Source: Kitasatospora sp. DSM 101779
GTDB taxonomy: Bacteria > Actinomycetota > Actinomycetes > Streptomycetales > Streptomycetaceae
Reading direction: 5' to 3'
Assembly (NCBI RefSeq): GCF_025655475.1
Contig: NZ_JAHTIK010000001.1
Location: 1,227,397-1,291,396 of the forward strand
Length of the DNA: 64,000 nucleotides
Each line of letters begins with the position of its first letter. Within the stretch, counting starts at the first letter, position 1. This document shows positions 16,610 through 25,765 of this stretch, piece after piece. A model generated the notes under the pieces. The model had not been told where the DNA came from and searched no databases. It saw only the letters and a program-made list of their open reading frames with translations. Made by a program: the position numbers and the translations under genes.

Positions 16610-19597
16610 CTACGGCTGCCCGGTCGCCTGTGAGGACACGCCGTAGTGGTCGACCCGGCCCAGTCGCTCCAGGGCTGTGCGGGCGCGGGCGAGGGCGGCC
16701 TTGTGGTCGTGTTCCTCGAGCACCCGAAGGGCCTGCTCCAGCAGGTTCCGGGCACGTGTGTCCAGGCCCTGGGCGATGCAGGCCTCCGCCAGGCTGACCC
16801 GTACCTGTGCGGCCGCGTGCAGGTGTCCGGCCGCCTCGGCCGTGACGAGGGCACCCTGCAGGCTGCCGGCGGCCTCGGCGTAGTCGCCTCTGGCCATGTG
16901 GGTGTCCCCCAGGCCGTGCTGGACGATGCACTCCCCCAGCGAGTCGGCCTGCCGCCGCACGATCGCGAGGGCCTCCCGGTACCACCGGAGTGCGTCGTCC
17001 AACCGCCCTTGGCCGAGGCAGAGTTGCCCCAGCCGGTGGAGGCTCATCGAGGCGACCCGCGAGCTGCCGATCGACTGGCAGATGCGCAGCGCCTCGGTCA
17101 GCTCCTGCTCGGCGCGGCCGGGGTCGCCGCCCGCCGCGTGGATCGGCGCCATGTTGGACAGCACGTGGGCGCGGCCCAGCGGGTCGCCGGCCAGCCGGAA
17201 CAGCTCGGCCGCCCGCTCGTACCGGCGGAGCGCGCCGTCCAGGTCGCCGACGGTGTGCAGGCAGAGCGCGATGTTGCGGTTGGCGAGGGCCGTCCCGCCG
17301 GTCTCGTCGAGTTCCTCGAACAGTGCCAGCGCTCTCTCCAGGTACGGCAGTGCCTTCCCGGCCTGCCGCTGGGAGAGGTACAGCGATCCGAGGGAGCAGC
17401 GGACGGCCGCCTCGCCGCGGACGTTGCCCTTCTGCTGGACGAGGTGCAGTGCCGTCTCGTGGCTCTCCTGCCAGTCGGCGTAGTGCTGGCGCACTTCGAA
17501 GAGGGTCACCAGCTGGGTGGCGGCCTCCCAGCACTCCTCGTCGAGGCCGTGCTCGGCGGCGAGGGCGACCGCGGCGAGCAGTCCGGGCCGTTCGGCGTCG
17601 AGCCAGCCCAGCGGGTCCGCGAGGACGTGCCGGACGACCGCCTCCGGTGCCTGCCAGCGGCCCGAACCGCCGCGGACGACGGTGTAGTTGCCGCCCCACA
17701 GCTGTGCCTGGGCGAGGTCCATCAGGCCGAGCCAGCCCGCCAGGACGGCGCGGACGGTGCCGGCGCGCTGCTCGGCGGGGAGCCGGTCGGCCGACTCCCT
17801 GAGGTAGAGGCGGACGAGGCTGTGGAAGCGGTAGCGGGGGTTGTCCGTGGGTTCGGCGTCGGTGGGGACGAGCAGTTGGCTGGTGGCGGCCTCGTCCATG
17901 ACGTCGTTGGCGTCCTCGGTGTCGCCGCCGAGGATCGCGCCGGCCATCCAGCCGGGCAGGGCCTCCGCGCCGAACAGGCTGAGGTCGCACAGGAGGTCGC
18001 GCAGGTCGGGCTTGAGGGTGTCGAAGGTCGAGGAGATGGTGCTGCGCACGGCCCGGTTGCCGTGGGCGAGTTCGTCGAGCCGTCGGCGTTCGTCGTGGAT
18101 GCGGTGGGCCATGGAGGAGATCGTCCGGTGCGGCGAGGCGGCGAGGCGGGCTCCGACGATGCCCAGGGCGAGCGGCAGCCGGTCGATCTCGCGGACCAGC
18201 TGGGCACTGGCCAGCGGCTCCTGGGCGACCCGGCGGTCGCCGACGATCCTGCCGAGGAGTTCGACGGCCTCGGTCTGGGTCAGGACGTCGAGGTGGACGG
18301 TCTCCAGTTCGGGCAGGCCGGTCTGCGGGCGCCGGCTGGTGACGATGACGCCGCAGTCCGGCCCGCCGGGCAGGAGCGGGCTGATCTGGTGCTCCTCGGC
18401 GGCGTCGTCGAGGATGACCAGGATCTTCTTCTCGGCCACCCGGCTGCGGAACATCGCGGCCCGCTCGTCGAGCTCGTCGGGGATGTCGCCGGGCGGGACG
18501 CCCAGGGCCCGCAGGAAGTGGTCGAGGACCCGGATCGGCGCCGCGGTGACGGTGTTGCTGCCGTGCAGGTCGTAGTAGAGCTGCCCGTCACCGAACCGGT
18601 CCTGGAGGGCGTGGGCGACGTGGACGGCGAGGGCGGTCTTGCCCGTCCCGCCGGGGCCGTACAGGTTCACCGCGCGGAAGGGGTGGTCCTCGGGCCCGGG
18701 CTGATCCGCCAGTACCGCGGTCAGCCGGCGGACGGTCTCCTCGCGGCCGATGAAGTAGCGTGACTGCCTGGGGAGTTGCCGCGGCGCTGCGGGACCTTCC
18801 GGCTTCCCGTAGCCGGGGTTCAGCTCCGGTGCGTCCCGGAGTATCTCCTGTTCGAGGCGGCGCAGTTCGTCGGAGGGTTCGATGCCGAGTTCCCGTACCA
18901 GCAGGCGGCGGCCCTCGCGGTAGATCTGGAGGGCGTCGGAGCGCCGGCCGGCTCGGTGCAGGGCGAGCATCAGCTGGCCGCGGAGCTTCTCCCGCAGCGG
19001 GTTCTCGGCGATCCGGTCGGCCAGTTCCTGGATCAGGCCCCGGTCGCGGCCGCGCAGCAGCTCCAGGTCGAAGTACTCTTCCAGGACGGTGAGCCGTTCC
19101 TCGTCGAGGGCGACCGCCCGGCGCTGCAGGACGTCGCTGTCCACGCCGCCGAGCGCGGGCCCCCGCCACAGGGCGAGGGCCTCCCGGTAGGTGCGCACGG
19201 ACGTCTCCAGGTCGCCGGCGTCGCTGGCGGACCGGGCGCTGCGGACCAGTTCGGTGAAGCGGTCGATGTCCCGGCTGCCCGGCTCCAGCATGAGGGCATA
19301 GCCGACGGGGTGCGTGACGAGGGCCTCGCTCATCCCGACGACGCCCAGGGTCTTGCGCAGGGTGGAGATGCAGATCTGGATCTGGGTGCGGACGGTGGTC
19401 GGCGGGTCCTCGGCCCACACCACCTCGCTGAGGTGTTCGACGCTGACGATCTCCCGCGGCCGGCAGGCCAGGGCCGCCAGCAGGAGCCTGCTCCGCCTGG
19501 CCTGGAGGGGTACCGATGTGCCGCCGCGCGTGACCTCGAACGGCCCGAGGAGTGCGAAGTGGACGTCGTCGTCCGCATCGTGCGGCTGCAGCCCCAT
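16610..19597 (-). CDS. AfsR-type transcriptional activator (SARP-NB-ARC-TPR)
   Basis: 995 residues, the length of full AfsR proteins. Residues 10-100 form the OmpR-like winged helix (FALLGPFEVTRGGTSVPLQA, QARRSRLLLAALA), and 105-255 form the BTAD region ending in ELGIEPSDELRRLEQEIL. The NB-ARC ATPase follows with Walker A LYGPGGTGKTALAVHVA and Walker B KKILVILDDA, then a TPR-rich C-terminal third. AfsR-type proteins activate secondary-metabolite genes by binding 11-bp-spaced direct repeats. Such repeats occur at 12329 and 46092, making this the leading candidate cluster activator. GAGGAACC precedes ATG 19597. Confidence 0.93.
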   Translation of the reverse strand: MGLQPHDADDDVHFALLGPFEVTRGGTSVPLQARRSRLLLAALACRPREIVSVEHLSEVVWAEDPPTTVRTQIQICISTLRKTLGVVGMSEALVTHPVGYALMLEPGSRDIDRFTELVRSARSASDAGDLETSVRTYREALALWRGPALGGVDSDVLQRRAVALDEERLTVLEEYFDLELLRGRDRGLIQELADRIAENPLREKLRGQLMLALHRAGRRSDALQIYREGRRLLVRELGIEPSDELRRLEQEILRDAPELNPGYGKPEGPAAPRQLPRQSRYFIGREETVRRLTAVLADQPGPEDHPFRAVNLYGPGGTGKTALAVHVAHALQDRFGDGQLYYDLHGSNTVTAAPIRVLDHFLRALGVPPGDIPDELDERAAMFRSRVAEKKILVILDDAAEEHQISPLLPGGPDCGVIVTSRRPQTGLPELETVHLDVLTQTEAVELLGRIVGDRRVAQEPLASAQLVREIDRLPLALGIVGARLAASPHRTISSMAHRIHDERRRLDELAHGNRAVRSTISSTFDTLKPDLRDLLCDLSLFGAEALPGWMAGAILGGDTEDANDVMDEAATSQLLVPTDAEPTDNPRYRFHSLVRLYLRESADRLPAEQRAGTVRAVLAGWLGLMDLAQAQLWGGNYTVVRGGSGRWQAPEAVVRHVLADPLGWLDAERPGLLAAVALAAEHGLDEECWEAATQLVTLFEVRQHYADWQESHETALHLVQQKGNVRGEAAVRCSLGSLYLSQRQAGKALPYLERALALFEELDETGGTALANRNIALCLHTVGDLDGALRRYERAAELFRLAGDPLGRAHVLSNMAPIHAAGGDPGRAEQELTEALRICQSIGSSRVASMSLHRLGQLCLGQGRLDDALRWYREALAIVRRQADSLGECIVQHGLGDTHMARGDYAEAAGSLQGALVTAEAAGHLHAAAQVRVSLAEACIAQGLDTRARNLLEQALRVLEEHDHKAALARARTALERLGRVDHYGVSSQATGQP

Positions 19598-19820
19598 CTG
19601 GTTCCTCTTCTGGTGGATTCCGTCCGGTGGGCCCGATCGGGCTGCCCTGCCTCGTGAGCGGGCGGCGACCGTGTGTGGCGATACGAGCCGCGGGTAATGC
19701 TCGCATGCTTCATCCGTAGGCGAAACCAGTCTGTCGACTCGGTGTCAACTTCCTTTCGGAACAACCGATGGGACGGGTCGGGCCGCCTCCCCGGGTGCCC
19801 GGTCGACGCGGGGTCACGGA
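19598..19820 (-). promoter_or_regulatory. promoter region of the AfsR-type gene
   Basis: 223 bases between the AfsR start and the P450 stop, both on the minus strand. No gene is present. It is locally richer in A/T around 19700-19770 than its surroundings, which fits a promoter, but I could not fix -10/-35 boxes. Confidence 0.4.
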
Positions 19821-21092
19821 TCACGCCGCCGGGCCTGGTGGGCGCAGGGTCATGGCGACCGGCATGCTGCCGAGGCCGGCGATGAAGTTGGACCGCAGAC
19901 GGCGGACGGGGCCGGCGGGCTCGATGTGCTCCAGCCGCCCGAGGAGTTCGGTGAGGAGCTCGTTCAGGGCGAGCCTCGCCAGGATCGCGCCCAGGCAGTA
20001 GTGGGCGCCCACGCCGAAGGTGATGTGGCGGTTCTTGGTGCGCCGCAGGTCGAAGCGGGCCGCGTCCGCGAAGACGGTCTCGTCGCGGTTGGCCGAGCCG
20101 ACCCAGGCGGCGACCGCCTCTCCCTTGCGCAGCAGCCCGCCCTCCAGTTCCACGTCCTCGACGGCGTGCCGCAGGAAGCTACTGGCGGGGGAGGTCCAGC
20201 GCAGGCCCTCCTCGACCAGTGAGGGGACGAGTTCGGGGTGCCTGCGGGCCTCGGCGAGCTGGTCGGGGTGCTCCAGCAGGGCCAGGACGGTGCCGGTGAA
20301 GGCGTGCGGGGTGGTGGCGTTGGCGCCGAGCAGCAGGCTGTAGCAGTTGTAGACGGTCTTCGCCCGGGTGCCCAGCCCGGCCAGGAGGTCGAGGAGGTCG
20401 CCGCTGCCGTCCGGCCTGGCCGCGGTCTGCTCGGTGAAGTAGGAGAAGAGTTCGTGGTGGGCGATGGCCAGGGTCGCGTGCCGGCTGCCGACCTTGAAGC
20501 CCGGGTCTTCGGGGGACGCGGCCATCGACGTCCACCGGACGAGGTCCGGCCAGTCCCGCTCGGGGATGCCCATCAGTGCCCCGGTGAACATCATCGGGAA
20601 GTCCAGTGCGGAGGTGACCAGGTCGAAGGGCTCGCCGGCGGCGGCCGGGGCGAGGACGGCGCGCGCGGCCGCCCGGATCCGGGGCCGCGCGGCCTCCAGG
20701 GCGGTCCGCTGCAGGGCGTGCTGCAGCGGGCGCCGCAGCGCGGCGTGGTCGGGCGGGTCGGTGGAGACCATCATCTGGCCGGCCGCCTCGTCGCCGTGGC
20801 CGAGCTGGTCGAGCAGGCTGCCGCGTTCCGAGGTGAACGCGCGGGAGTCGCTGAGGACCCGGCGGACGTCCTGGTAGCGGGTGACCGAGGCGAAGCCGCG
20901 GCCGTCGGGCAGGGTCTGCCGGTGCAGCGGGGCGGCCCGGCGCATGTGCGCCCAGATCCGGTGCGGGTCGCCGTCCGCGTGCAGAGCGGGGTCGAAGAGG
21001 TTCACCGAGCCGAGGTCGACCTCGGGGGCGGCGGCCTCGGGGGCGGGCGCCGGCCGGGGGTCGCTCGCGGTCTGCTGCGTCATGACGGTCAC
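19821..21092 (-). CDS. cytochrome P450
   Basis: 423 residues if begun at GTG 21092, which overlaps the upstream stop by GTGA; ATG 21083 is the alternative. Visible motifs are the I-helix GANATT, the K-helix EEGLR (E-x-x-R), and the heme-binding FGVGAHYCLG with its Cys ligand near residue 366. Class I bacterial P450s of this kind hydroxylate amino acids or peptides, often while tethered to a carrier protein. Coupling to the TE-PCP-C gene makes the residue on that PCP the obvious candidate substrate. A ferredoxin gene is not in the window. Confidence 0.92.
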   Translation of the reverse strand: MTVMTQQTASDPRPAPAPEAAAPEVDLGSVNLFDPALHADGDPHRIWAHMRRAAPLHRQTLPDGRGFASVTRYQDVRRVLSDSRAFTSERGSLLDQLGHGDEAAGQMMVSTDPPDHAALRRPLQHALQRTALEAARPRIRAAARAVLAPAAAGEPFDLVTSALDFPMMFTGALMGIPERDWPDLVRWTSMAASPEDPGFKVGSRHATLAIAHHELFSYFTEQTAARPDGSGDLLDLLAGLGTRAKTVYNCYSLLLGANATTPHAFTGTVLALLEHPDQLAEARRHPELVPSLVEEGLRWTSPASSFLRHAVEDVELEGGLLRKGEAVAAWVGSANRDETVFADAARFDLRRTKNRHITFGVGAHYCLGAILARLALNELLTELLGRLEHIEPAGPVRRLRSNFIAGLGSMPVAMTLRPPGPAA

Positions 21093-23350
21093 CGGCCCTC
21101 CCCCGGCCGGTCCGGTGCCGCGACGGTGGCCAGCGCGGCGCCGAAGGCGTCGACGTACCGGTCGACCAGCGCGCCCGGTACGAGCTCCGGGTCGTGGGCG
21201 ACCACCACGCCGCTGCCGAGGTCCGGCGCGTCGATCATCGCGTCGACACCGAGCGGGAAGCTGGCCTTGTCGTAGGACCACCACTCGTCGACCTTGAGGT
21301 GCAGGTCGTCCACCTGCCGGTACGGGTGGAAGTGGGTGAAGTTGAAGGACACGTCGAAGGCCGGCCGGCCCAGGCCCTGCTCGATCGCCGACAGCGGGTA
21401 GCGGCGGTGGGCCAGCAGGCGCTGCTCGGCCTCCCAGGTCCGCCCGGCCTGCTCGACCCAGTCGCCGTCGAGGGAACGCAGGCGCAGCGGAACGGTGTTG
21501 AGGAAGAGTCCGATCAGTGCGGCGGAACCGGGCACCTCGGGCCTGCCGTTGGTCACCAGCCCGGTCACCACGTCGCGGTCGCGGCCGGTGGCGGCGGCCA
21601 GTGCGCGCAGGTGCAGGGAGAGCAGCAGGCTCTTCAGGGGTACGCCGGCGTGTTCGGCGGCGGCCTCCAGGCGGGTGACGTCCTCGGGGCCGAGCGGGAG
21701 GTGGCGGGTCTCCACCGGGTCGGCGACGGTGCCTTCCGGGCGGTCGGTGAGGAGCAGCGGCGGCACGTCGGCCTCGGTCCGCCAGAAGGGCGCCGACTCC
21801 GCGGCGGCCGTCTCCAGGGCGACGAACCGGCGGTGGCCGTCCGGCGGCACGGCCGGCAGCTGCGGCGCGCGGCCGGCCAGCTCGGCGTCGTAGCAGGTGA
21901 GGAGCTCGACCATGAGCTGGGCCATGCTCCAGCCGTCGATGATCGCGTGGTGGATGGCCAGGGTGAGCCGGAAGGCGTCGGGCTCGCGGGCGATGTGGAT
22001 GCGGAAGGCCGGGGGCGTGGCGCAGTCGATGCCGGTGGCCAGGTGGCGCTCGCGGAAGGCCCGGACGAGCGCCTCGCCGTCGCCGGACTCGATCTCCACC
22101 GGGACGGTGACCCGGGGGTGGACGAGCTGCACGGCGGTGGAGAAGGTGGCGAGGTCGAAGGAGCTGCGCAGCAGTGGGTGGCGCCCGGTCAGCGTGGTGA
22201 GCGCCGCCCGGAACCTGTCCTCGTCGAACGGTGCGTGGACGCGCAGGCCGACGAGGTCGTTGTAGAGGCTCGCGTCGCCGGCGAGTTCGCAGAGGTAGAT
22301 CAGCCCGACCTGCAGGGTGGAGGCCGGGTAGGCGTCCTGCAGGCCGGCGGGCAGCAGGGCGCGGTCGGCGGCGCCGAGTCCGTCGAACGGCCGGTGGGTC
22401 CTCTCGGGTGCGGCGGCGGGGGTGAGGAGCGGTACGAGTTCCTCGACGGTGGAGCTGGTGAGGAGGCCGCGCAGGGGCAGGTCGAGGCCGCGTTCCTTGA
22501 GGTCGCCGACGACGGCGAGGGCGATCAGCGAGTCGCCGCCGGCGGCGTAGAAGTCGTCGTCCAGGGTGATGCCGTCGTCGTCGAGGTGGTGGCGCAGCAC
22601 GTCGAGGAGGGTCTGCTCGGGTGTCCTGACCTGCTGTTCGATCAGTGCGGCGAAGGTGCCGGGGTGCTCGAAGACCGCGAAATGGCCTCCGGGGAGTACC
22701 TCGACGTGGGCCCCGGCGGTGGTGCGGCTGCGCCAGGTGGCGAGTGCCTCGGGGTCGGCGTCGGGGTCGGCGGTGCCGCCGACGGCGAGGATCGGGACGT
22801 CCACCGTGTCGTAGGAGGGCCGGTAGCCGCGGACGAGGCCGAGGTCGTTGCGGATGGTCTCGAGGATGAAGGCGAGCATCTCCTCGTTCTGCAGGACCTC
22901 GGGTGCGGTGCCGCCCAACTCGGTGAGCACCTGGGCCAGTTCCTGGTCGGTGCGGTCGTGGGCGGCCATCCGGTTGTGCCGGAAGTCGCCGGCGTAGGAG
23001 GAGACGACGAGCAGTTCGGGCTTCGGTCCGCCGTTGCGCTCCAGCCAGGCGGTCAGCTCGGCGGCGATCAGCGAGCCCATGCTGTGGCCGGCGAGGGCGA
23101 ACGGCCGGGCGAGCCGGGGCAGCAGGCGCGGGCCGAGCCATTCGACGAGCCGGTGGGCGTCGTCGACCAGGGGCAGGCCCACCAGGTTCTCGCGTCCCGG
23201 CAGTTGCACCGGCTGGAGGTTGACGGCCGGGCGCAGGTCGCGGGCGAGGGCGCGGAAGGCGCCCGCGCCCGCACCGGCGTGCGGCAGGCAGAAGACCGGG
23301 AGACCGGGGAGGTCGTTCTCCCAGAACGGCAGCAGATCCTCTGTCCTCAT
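21089..23350 (-). CDS. thioesterase-carrier-condensation protein (TE-PCP-C)
   Basis: 753 residues from ATG 23350, preceded by GAGAGGA. Domain order is unusual: an alpha/beta-hydrolase thioesterase at 1-245 with an intact GHSMG (Ser90) and a late His in LPGGHF; a carrier domain at about 250-325 with FYAAGGDSL (phosphopantetheine Ser274); then a condensation domain at 335-740 with intact HHAIIDG (467-473). A thioesterase normally ends an NRPS or stands alone, so here it may proofread or unload its own PCP. No adenylation domain is present, so the PCP must be loaded in trans, perhaps by the stand-alone A-PCP at 47311. The P450 gene is coupled downstream. A degenerate paralogue is at 8985. Confidence 0.92.
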   Translation of the reverse strand: MRTEDLLPFWENDLPGLPVFCLPHAGAGAGAFRALARDLRPAVNLQPVQLPGRENLVGLPLVDDAHRLVEWLGPRLLPRLARPFALAGHSMGSLIAAELTAWLERNGGPKPELLVVSSYAGDFRHNRMAAHDRTDQELAQVLTELGGTAPEVLQNEEMLAFILETIRNDLGLVRGYRPSYDTVDVPILAVGGTADPDADPEALATWRSRTTAGAHVEVLPGGHFAVFEHPGTFAALIEQQVRTPEQTLLDVLRHHLDDDGITLDDDFYAAGGDSLIALAVVGDLKERGLDLPLRGLLTSSTVEELVPLLTPAAAPERTHRPFDGLGAADRALLPAGLQDAYPASTLQVGLIYLCELAGDASLYNDLVGLRVHAPFDEDRFRAALTTLTGRHPLLRSSFDLATFSTAVQLVHPRVTVPVEIESGDGEALVRAFRERHLATGIDCATPPAFRIHIAREPDAFRLTLAIHHAIIDGWSMAQLMVELLTCYDAELAGRAPQLPAVPPDGHRRFVALETAAAESAPFWRTEADVPPLLLTDRPEGTVADPVETRHLPLGPEDVTRLEAAAEHAGVPLKSLLLSLHLRALAAATGRDRDVVTGLVTNGRPEVPGSAALIGLFLNTVPLRLRSLDGDWVEQAGRTWEAEQRLLAHRRYPLSAIEQGLGRPAFDVSFNFTHFHPYRQVDDLHLKVDEWWSYDKASFPLGVDAMIDAPDLGSGVVVAHDPELVPGALVDRYVDAFGAALATVAAPDRPGEGR

Positions 23351-23688
23351 GCGGGTTCCTCTCTGGCCTGCGGGTAACGGGACTTCTCGTGGGACGCGCC
23401 CGGGTGACCACCGCGCCCCCGGGTGGGCCCACCGGCCGGAGCCGACTGCCCCCATGGTCCGAGGTGTTCGCGAGGTGCGTGAACCGGCCGGGCGTCGGCT
23501 TTCGGGGGCGGTCTCCGCCGTGCGGAGGAGGAGGCGGTCCGCCCGGGAGGCCGGCATCCGCCGCGCGGCGGATGCCGGGGCCGATTCCACTCCCGGGGCG
23601 GATGGTTCCGCCGGGCCGGCTCGGCGAGCTTGGTACGGCAGAACGAATGGCGGACCACCCGGTCCGCCCGCCGAGAAAGCGGGCACTG
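23351..23688. promoter_or_regulatory. divergent promoter region between the TE-PCP-C and NRPS operons
   Basis: 338 bases with no gene between two outward-facing starts. It carries a 28-bp perfect palindrome at 23551-23578. A possible pair of repeats (GGTGTTC at 23463 and GGTGCGT at 23474, 11 bases apart) is present without a fitting -10, so it is only a weak activator-site candidate. This region probably controls the main biosynthetic operon. Confidence 0.5.
23551..23578. repeat. 28-bp perfect palindrome in the divergent promoter region
   Basis: Each half (CCGGCATCCGCCGC) is the reverse complement of the other, with no loop. A perfect uninterrupted dyad about 110 bases before the first biosynthetic gene could bind a dimeric regulator or form a cruciform/hairpin. 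Two more GGCGGAT copies lie on either side. Confidence 0.5.
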
Positions 23689-24699
23689 ATGAACTCCAAG
23701 AAATTTCCCCGGGACGTGGGTGTCTACCGGGTCGACGGCGGCGAACTGGAGCGGATCGAGCGCCTGGTGGCCAAGGTGCGGCAGCAGTTCGCCACCGCCT
23801 CCGACGCGGACTTCCTGTTCCACGCCGCGAGCCTGGCGACCGGGCTGCCGGACGGCCTGGTGGACTTCCTGCGGTCGTTCGAGCTGCACGAGACCACCGC
23901 GGGCGTGGTGGTGAGCGGGCTGCCGGTGGACGACACCGCGATCGGTCCGACGCCCCCGCACTGGTCGGCGCAGCCGGAGCCGGCCTCCACCGTGCGGGAG
24001 GAGATCTTCTTCGTGCTGCTCGCGGCGTTGCTCGGCGAGCCGTTCGGCTGGTCGACGCTGCAGTCCGGCCGGATCATCCACGACGTGCTGCCCGTCCGGG
24101 GCGAGGAGACGACGCAGAGCGGCCACGGCAGCACCGACCTGCTGGAGTGGCACACCGAGGACGGTTTCCACCCCTTCCGCTGCGACTACCTCGGTCTGAT
24201 GGCACTGCGCAACCCCACCGGGGTGGCCACCACCTTCGCCGGGGTCGGGAACCTCTCGCTGCCGGGTGAGGTGACGGAGGTGCTGCAGCAGCCGCGGTTC
24301 CTGATCCGGCCCGACACCGAGCACCTGCGCACCGGCATGGCGGGCGGCAGTGTGTACGACATCGCCGCGCGCACCAGCCCGGTGCCGGTGCTGTTCGGCA
24401 GCCGTTCCGAGCCGTACCTGCGGATCGATCCGTACTTCATGGACGCCGTCCCCGGGGACCCGGACGCGACGCACGCGCTGAAGTGCGTGGTGGCCGCGCT
24501 GGAGGCGGACCTGGAGGACCTGGTGCTCGACCCGGGCGAGGTCGCCTTCGTCGACAACTACCGTGCGGTGCACGGCCGGCGGCCGTTCGAGGCGCGGTAC
24601 GACGGGACGGACCGCTGGCTGAAGAAGGTCGTCGTCGCCCGTGACCTGCGCAAGTCCCGGGAGTTGCGGAGCAGTGCGCGCTCGCGGGTGGTGGCATGA
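23689..24699 (+). CDS. AsnO/VioC-like 2-oxoglutarate/Fe(II) amino acid hydroxylase
   Basis: 336 residues from ATG 23689. The metal triad is H155-x-E157 in EWHTEDGF and H295 in RAVHGRRPF; the H-x-E form and the position match the clavaminate-synthase-like subfamily that includes AsnO and VioC. The 2-oxoglutarate-binding Arg is likely in DGTDRWLKKVVVARD. These enzymes add a 3-hydroxyl to free Asn or Arg before NRPS loading. It opens the main biosynthetic operon and overlaps the arginine-modifying enzyme gene by ATGA, so arginine or a relative is a good substrate guess. Confidence 0.9.
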   Translation: MNSKKFPRDVGVYRVDGGELERIERLVAKVRQQFATASDADFLFHAASLATGLPDGLVDFLRSFELHETTAGVVVSGLPVDDTAIGPTPPHWSAQPEPASTVREEIFFVLLAALLGEPFGWSTLQSGRIIHDVLPVRGEETTQSGHGSTDLLEWHTEDGFHPFRCDYLGLMALRNPTGVATTFAGVGNLSLPGEVTEVLQQPRFLIRPDTEHLRTGMAGGSVYDIAARTSPVPVLFGSRSEPYLRIDPYFMDAVPGDPDATHALKCVVAALEADLEDLVLDPGEVAFVDNYRAVHGRRPFEARYDGTDRWLKKVVVARDLRKSRELRSSARSRVVA

Positions 24700-25544
24700 T
24701 CCCGCAGGCCGCGGCGCGGCCCTTCCTGCTGCGCGATCCGGAGCACTTCCGGATCGAGTTCGAGATCAATCCGTGGATGGCCACCGGTTCGCAGCCGAGT
24801 CCGGACCTCGCCCGGGCCGAGTGGGAGGCGCTCGGGGCGGCGTTGCGCGGGGCGGGCGGGGTGGTCCACACCGCGCCGTCCGACCCGGACTGGCCGGACA
24901 TGGTGTTCCCGACCGACACCGCCGTGGTCAGCGGCGGCCGGTTCCTGCGGTCACGGTTCAGCCGGCCCGAGCGCGGCGGCGAGGCGCAGTTGGCCGCCGA
25001 GTGGCTGACCGGGAACGGCTGGCAGGAGATCCCCACCGCGGGCTGGGACGAGGCCGCCAGTCTGGAGGGCGGCGACGTGCTGGCGTTCGGCGAGCGACTG
25101 CTCGCCGGGCACGGGATGCGCAGCACGGTGCAGGCGCACGCCGGTCTCGCCGCGGCCTTCGGCCGCGAGGTGGTGCCCGTCCGTCTGGTGGATCCCCGGT
25201 TCTACCACCTGGACATGTCGGTCTGTCCGCTCGACGACCGCCGGGCTCTGGTGTTCCCGGGGGCCTGGGACGCGGAGAGCCGCCGGCGGCTGCTGGAGCT
25301 CGTCCCGGAGCCGCTGGTGGTGACCGAGCAGGAGGCCATGACCTTCTGCGTGAACTCGGTGGTCATCGGCACCTCGGTCGTGATGTCCGCGTGCCCGGCG
25401 CGGATCGGCCGGCAGCTCGAGGCCTGGGGCTTCGAGCCGGTCGTCACCCCGATCGACCAGTTCACCAAGGGCGGCGGCGGCATCCGCTGCATGACCCTCG
25501 ACCTCGATTTGCTCGCCCAAGGCGTTCCCGCCGTCCGACAGTAG
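24696..25544 (+). CDS. GME-superfamily amidinohydrolase/amidinotransferase (DDAH-like)
   Basis: 282 residues, coupled to the hydroxylase gene by ATGA. Guanidine-modifying-enzyme features are FPTDTAVVSGGRFL near the N-terminus, ASLEGGDVLAFG, HLDMSVCPLDD with the catalytic His, and GGGGIRCMTLDL with catalytic Cys265. The length matches dimethylarginine dimethylaminohydrolase more than the longer glycine amidinotransferases. It probably attacks the guanidine carbon of arginine or 3-hydroxyarginine, giving a citrulline- or ornithine-type building block. The exact leaving group cannot be told from sequence. Confidence 0.85.
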   Translation: MIPQAAARPFLLRDPEHFRIEFEINPWMATGSQPSPDLARAEWEALGAALRGAGGVVHTAPSDPDWPDMVFPTDTAVVSGGRFLRSRFSRPERGGEAQLAAEWLTGNGWQEIPTAGWDEAASLEGGDVLAFGERLLAGHGMRSTVQAHAGLAAAFGREVVPVRLVDPRFYHLDMSVCPLDDRRALVFPGAWDAESRRRLLELVPEPLVVTEQEAMTFCVNSVVIGTSVVMSACPARIGRQLEAWGFEPVVTPIDQFTKGGGGIRCMTLDLDLLAQGVPAVRQ

Positions 25545-25552
25545 GAGCAGAA

Positions 25553-25765
25553 GTGTCCGAGTCGAATTCCGCGCTCTACCAGGTCGTGGTCAACCACGAG
25601 CTCCAGTACTCCATCTGGCCGGCCGGCCGCGACCTGCCCGCGGGCTGGACCGCCGAGGGCGTCAGCGGCACCCGCGAGGCCTGCCTCGCGCACATCGAGG
25701 AGATCTGGACCGACATGCGTCCGCTGAGCCTCCGTCTGCGCATGGCGCAGGAAGTCGGCTCATGA
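25553..25765 (+). CDS. MbtH-like NRPS accessory protein
   Basis: 70 residues from GTG 25553 after AGGAG. The family signature is clear: NHELQYSIWP, LPAGW, GVSGTREACLAHIEEIWTDMRP. MbtH proteins bind adenylation domains and are needed for their folding or activity. The gene overlaps the first NRPS gene by ATGA, as is common. Confidence 0.97.
   Translation: MSESNSALYQVVVNHELQYSIWPAGRDLPAGWTAEGVSGTREACLAHIEEIWTDMRPLSLRLRMAQEVGS

Noticed and set aside
23463..23480. GGTGTTC/GGTGCGT 11-bp repeat as a SARP operator for the main operon
   Set aside because: Only one pair is present, the heptamers differ from those at 12329 and 46092, and no -10 box lies 8 bp downstream.
21093..23699. P450 read as a 1292-residue fusion with upstream sequence
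   Set aside because: The upstream part is out of frame with the TE-PCP-C gene and has no domain. The P450 begins at 21092 or 21083.
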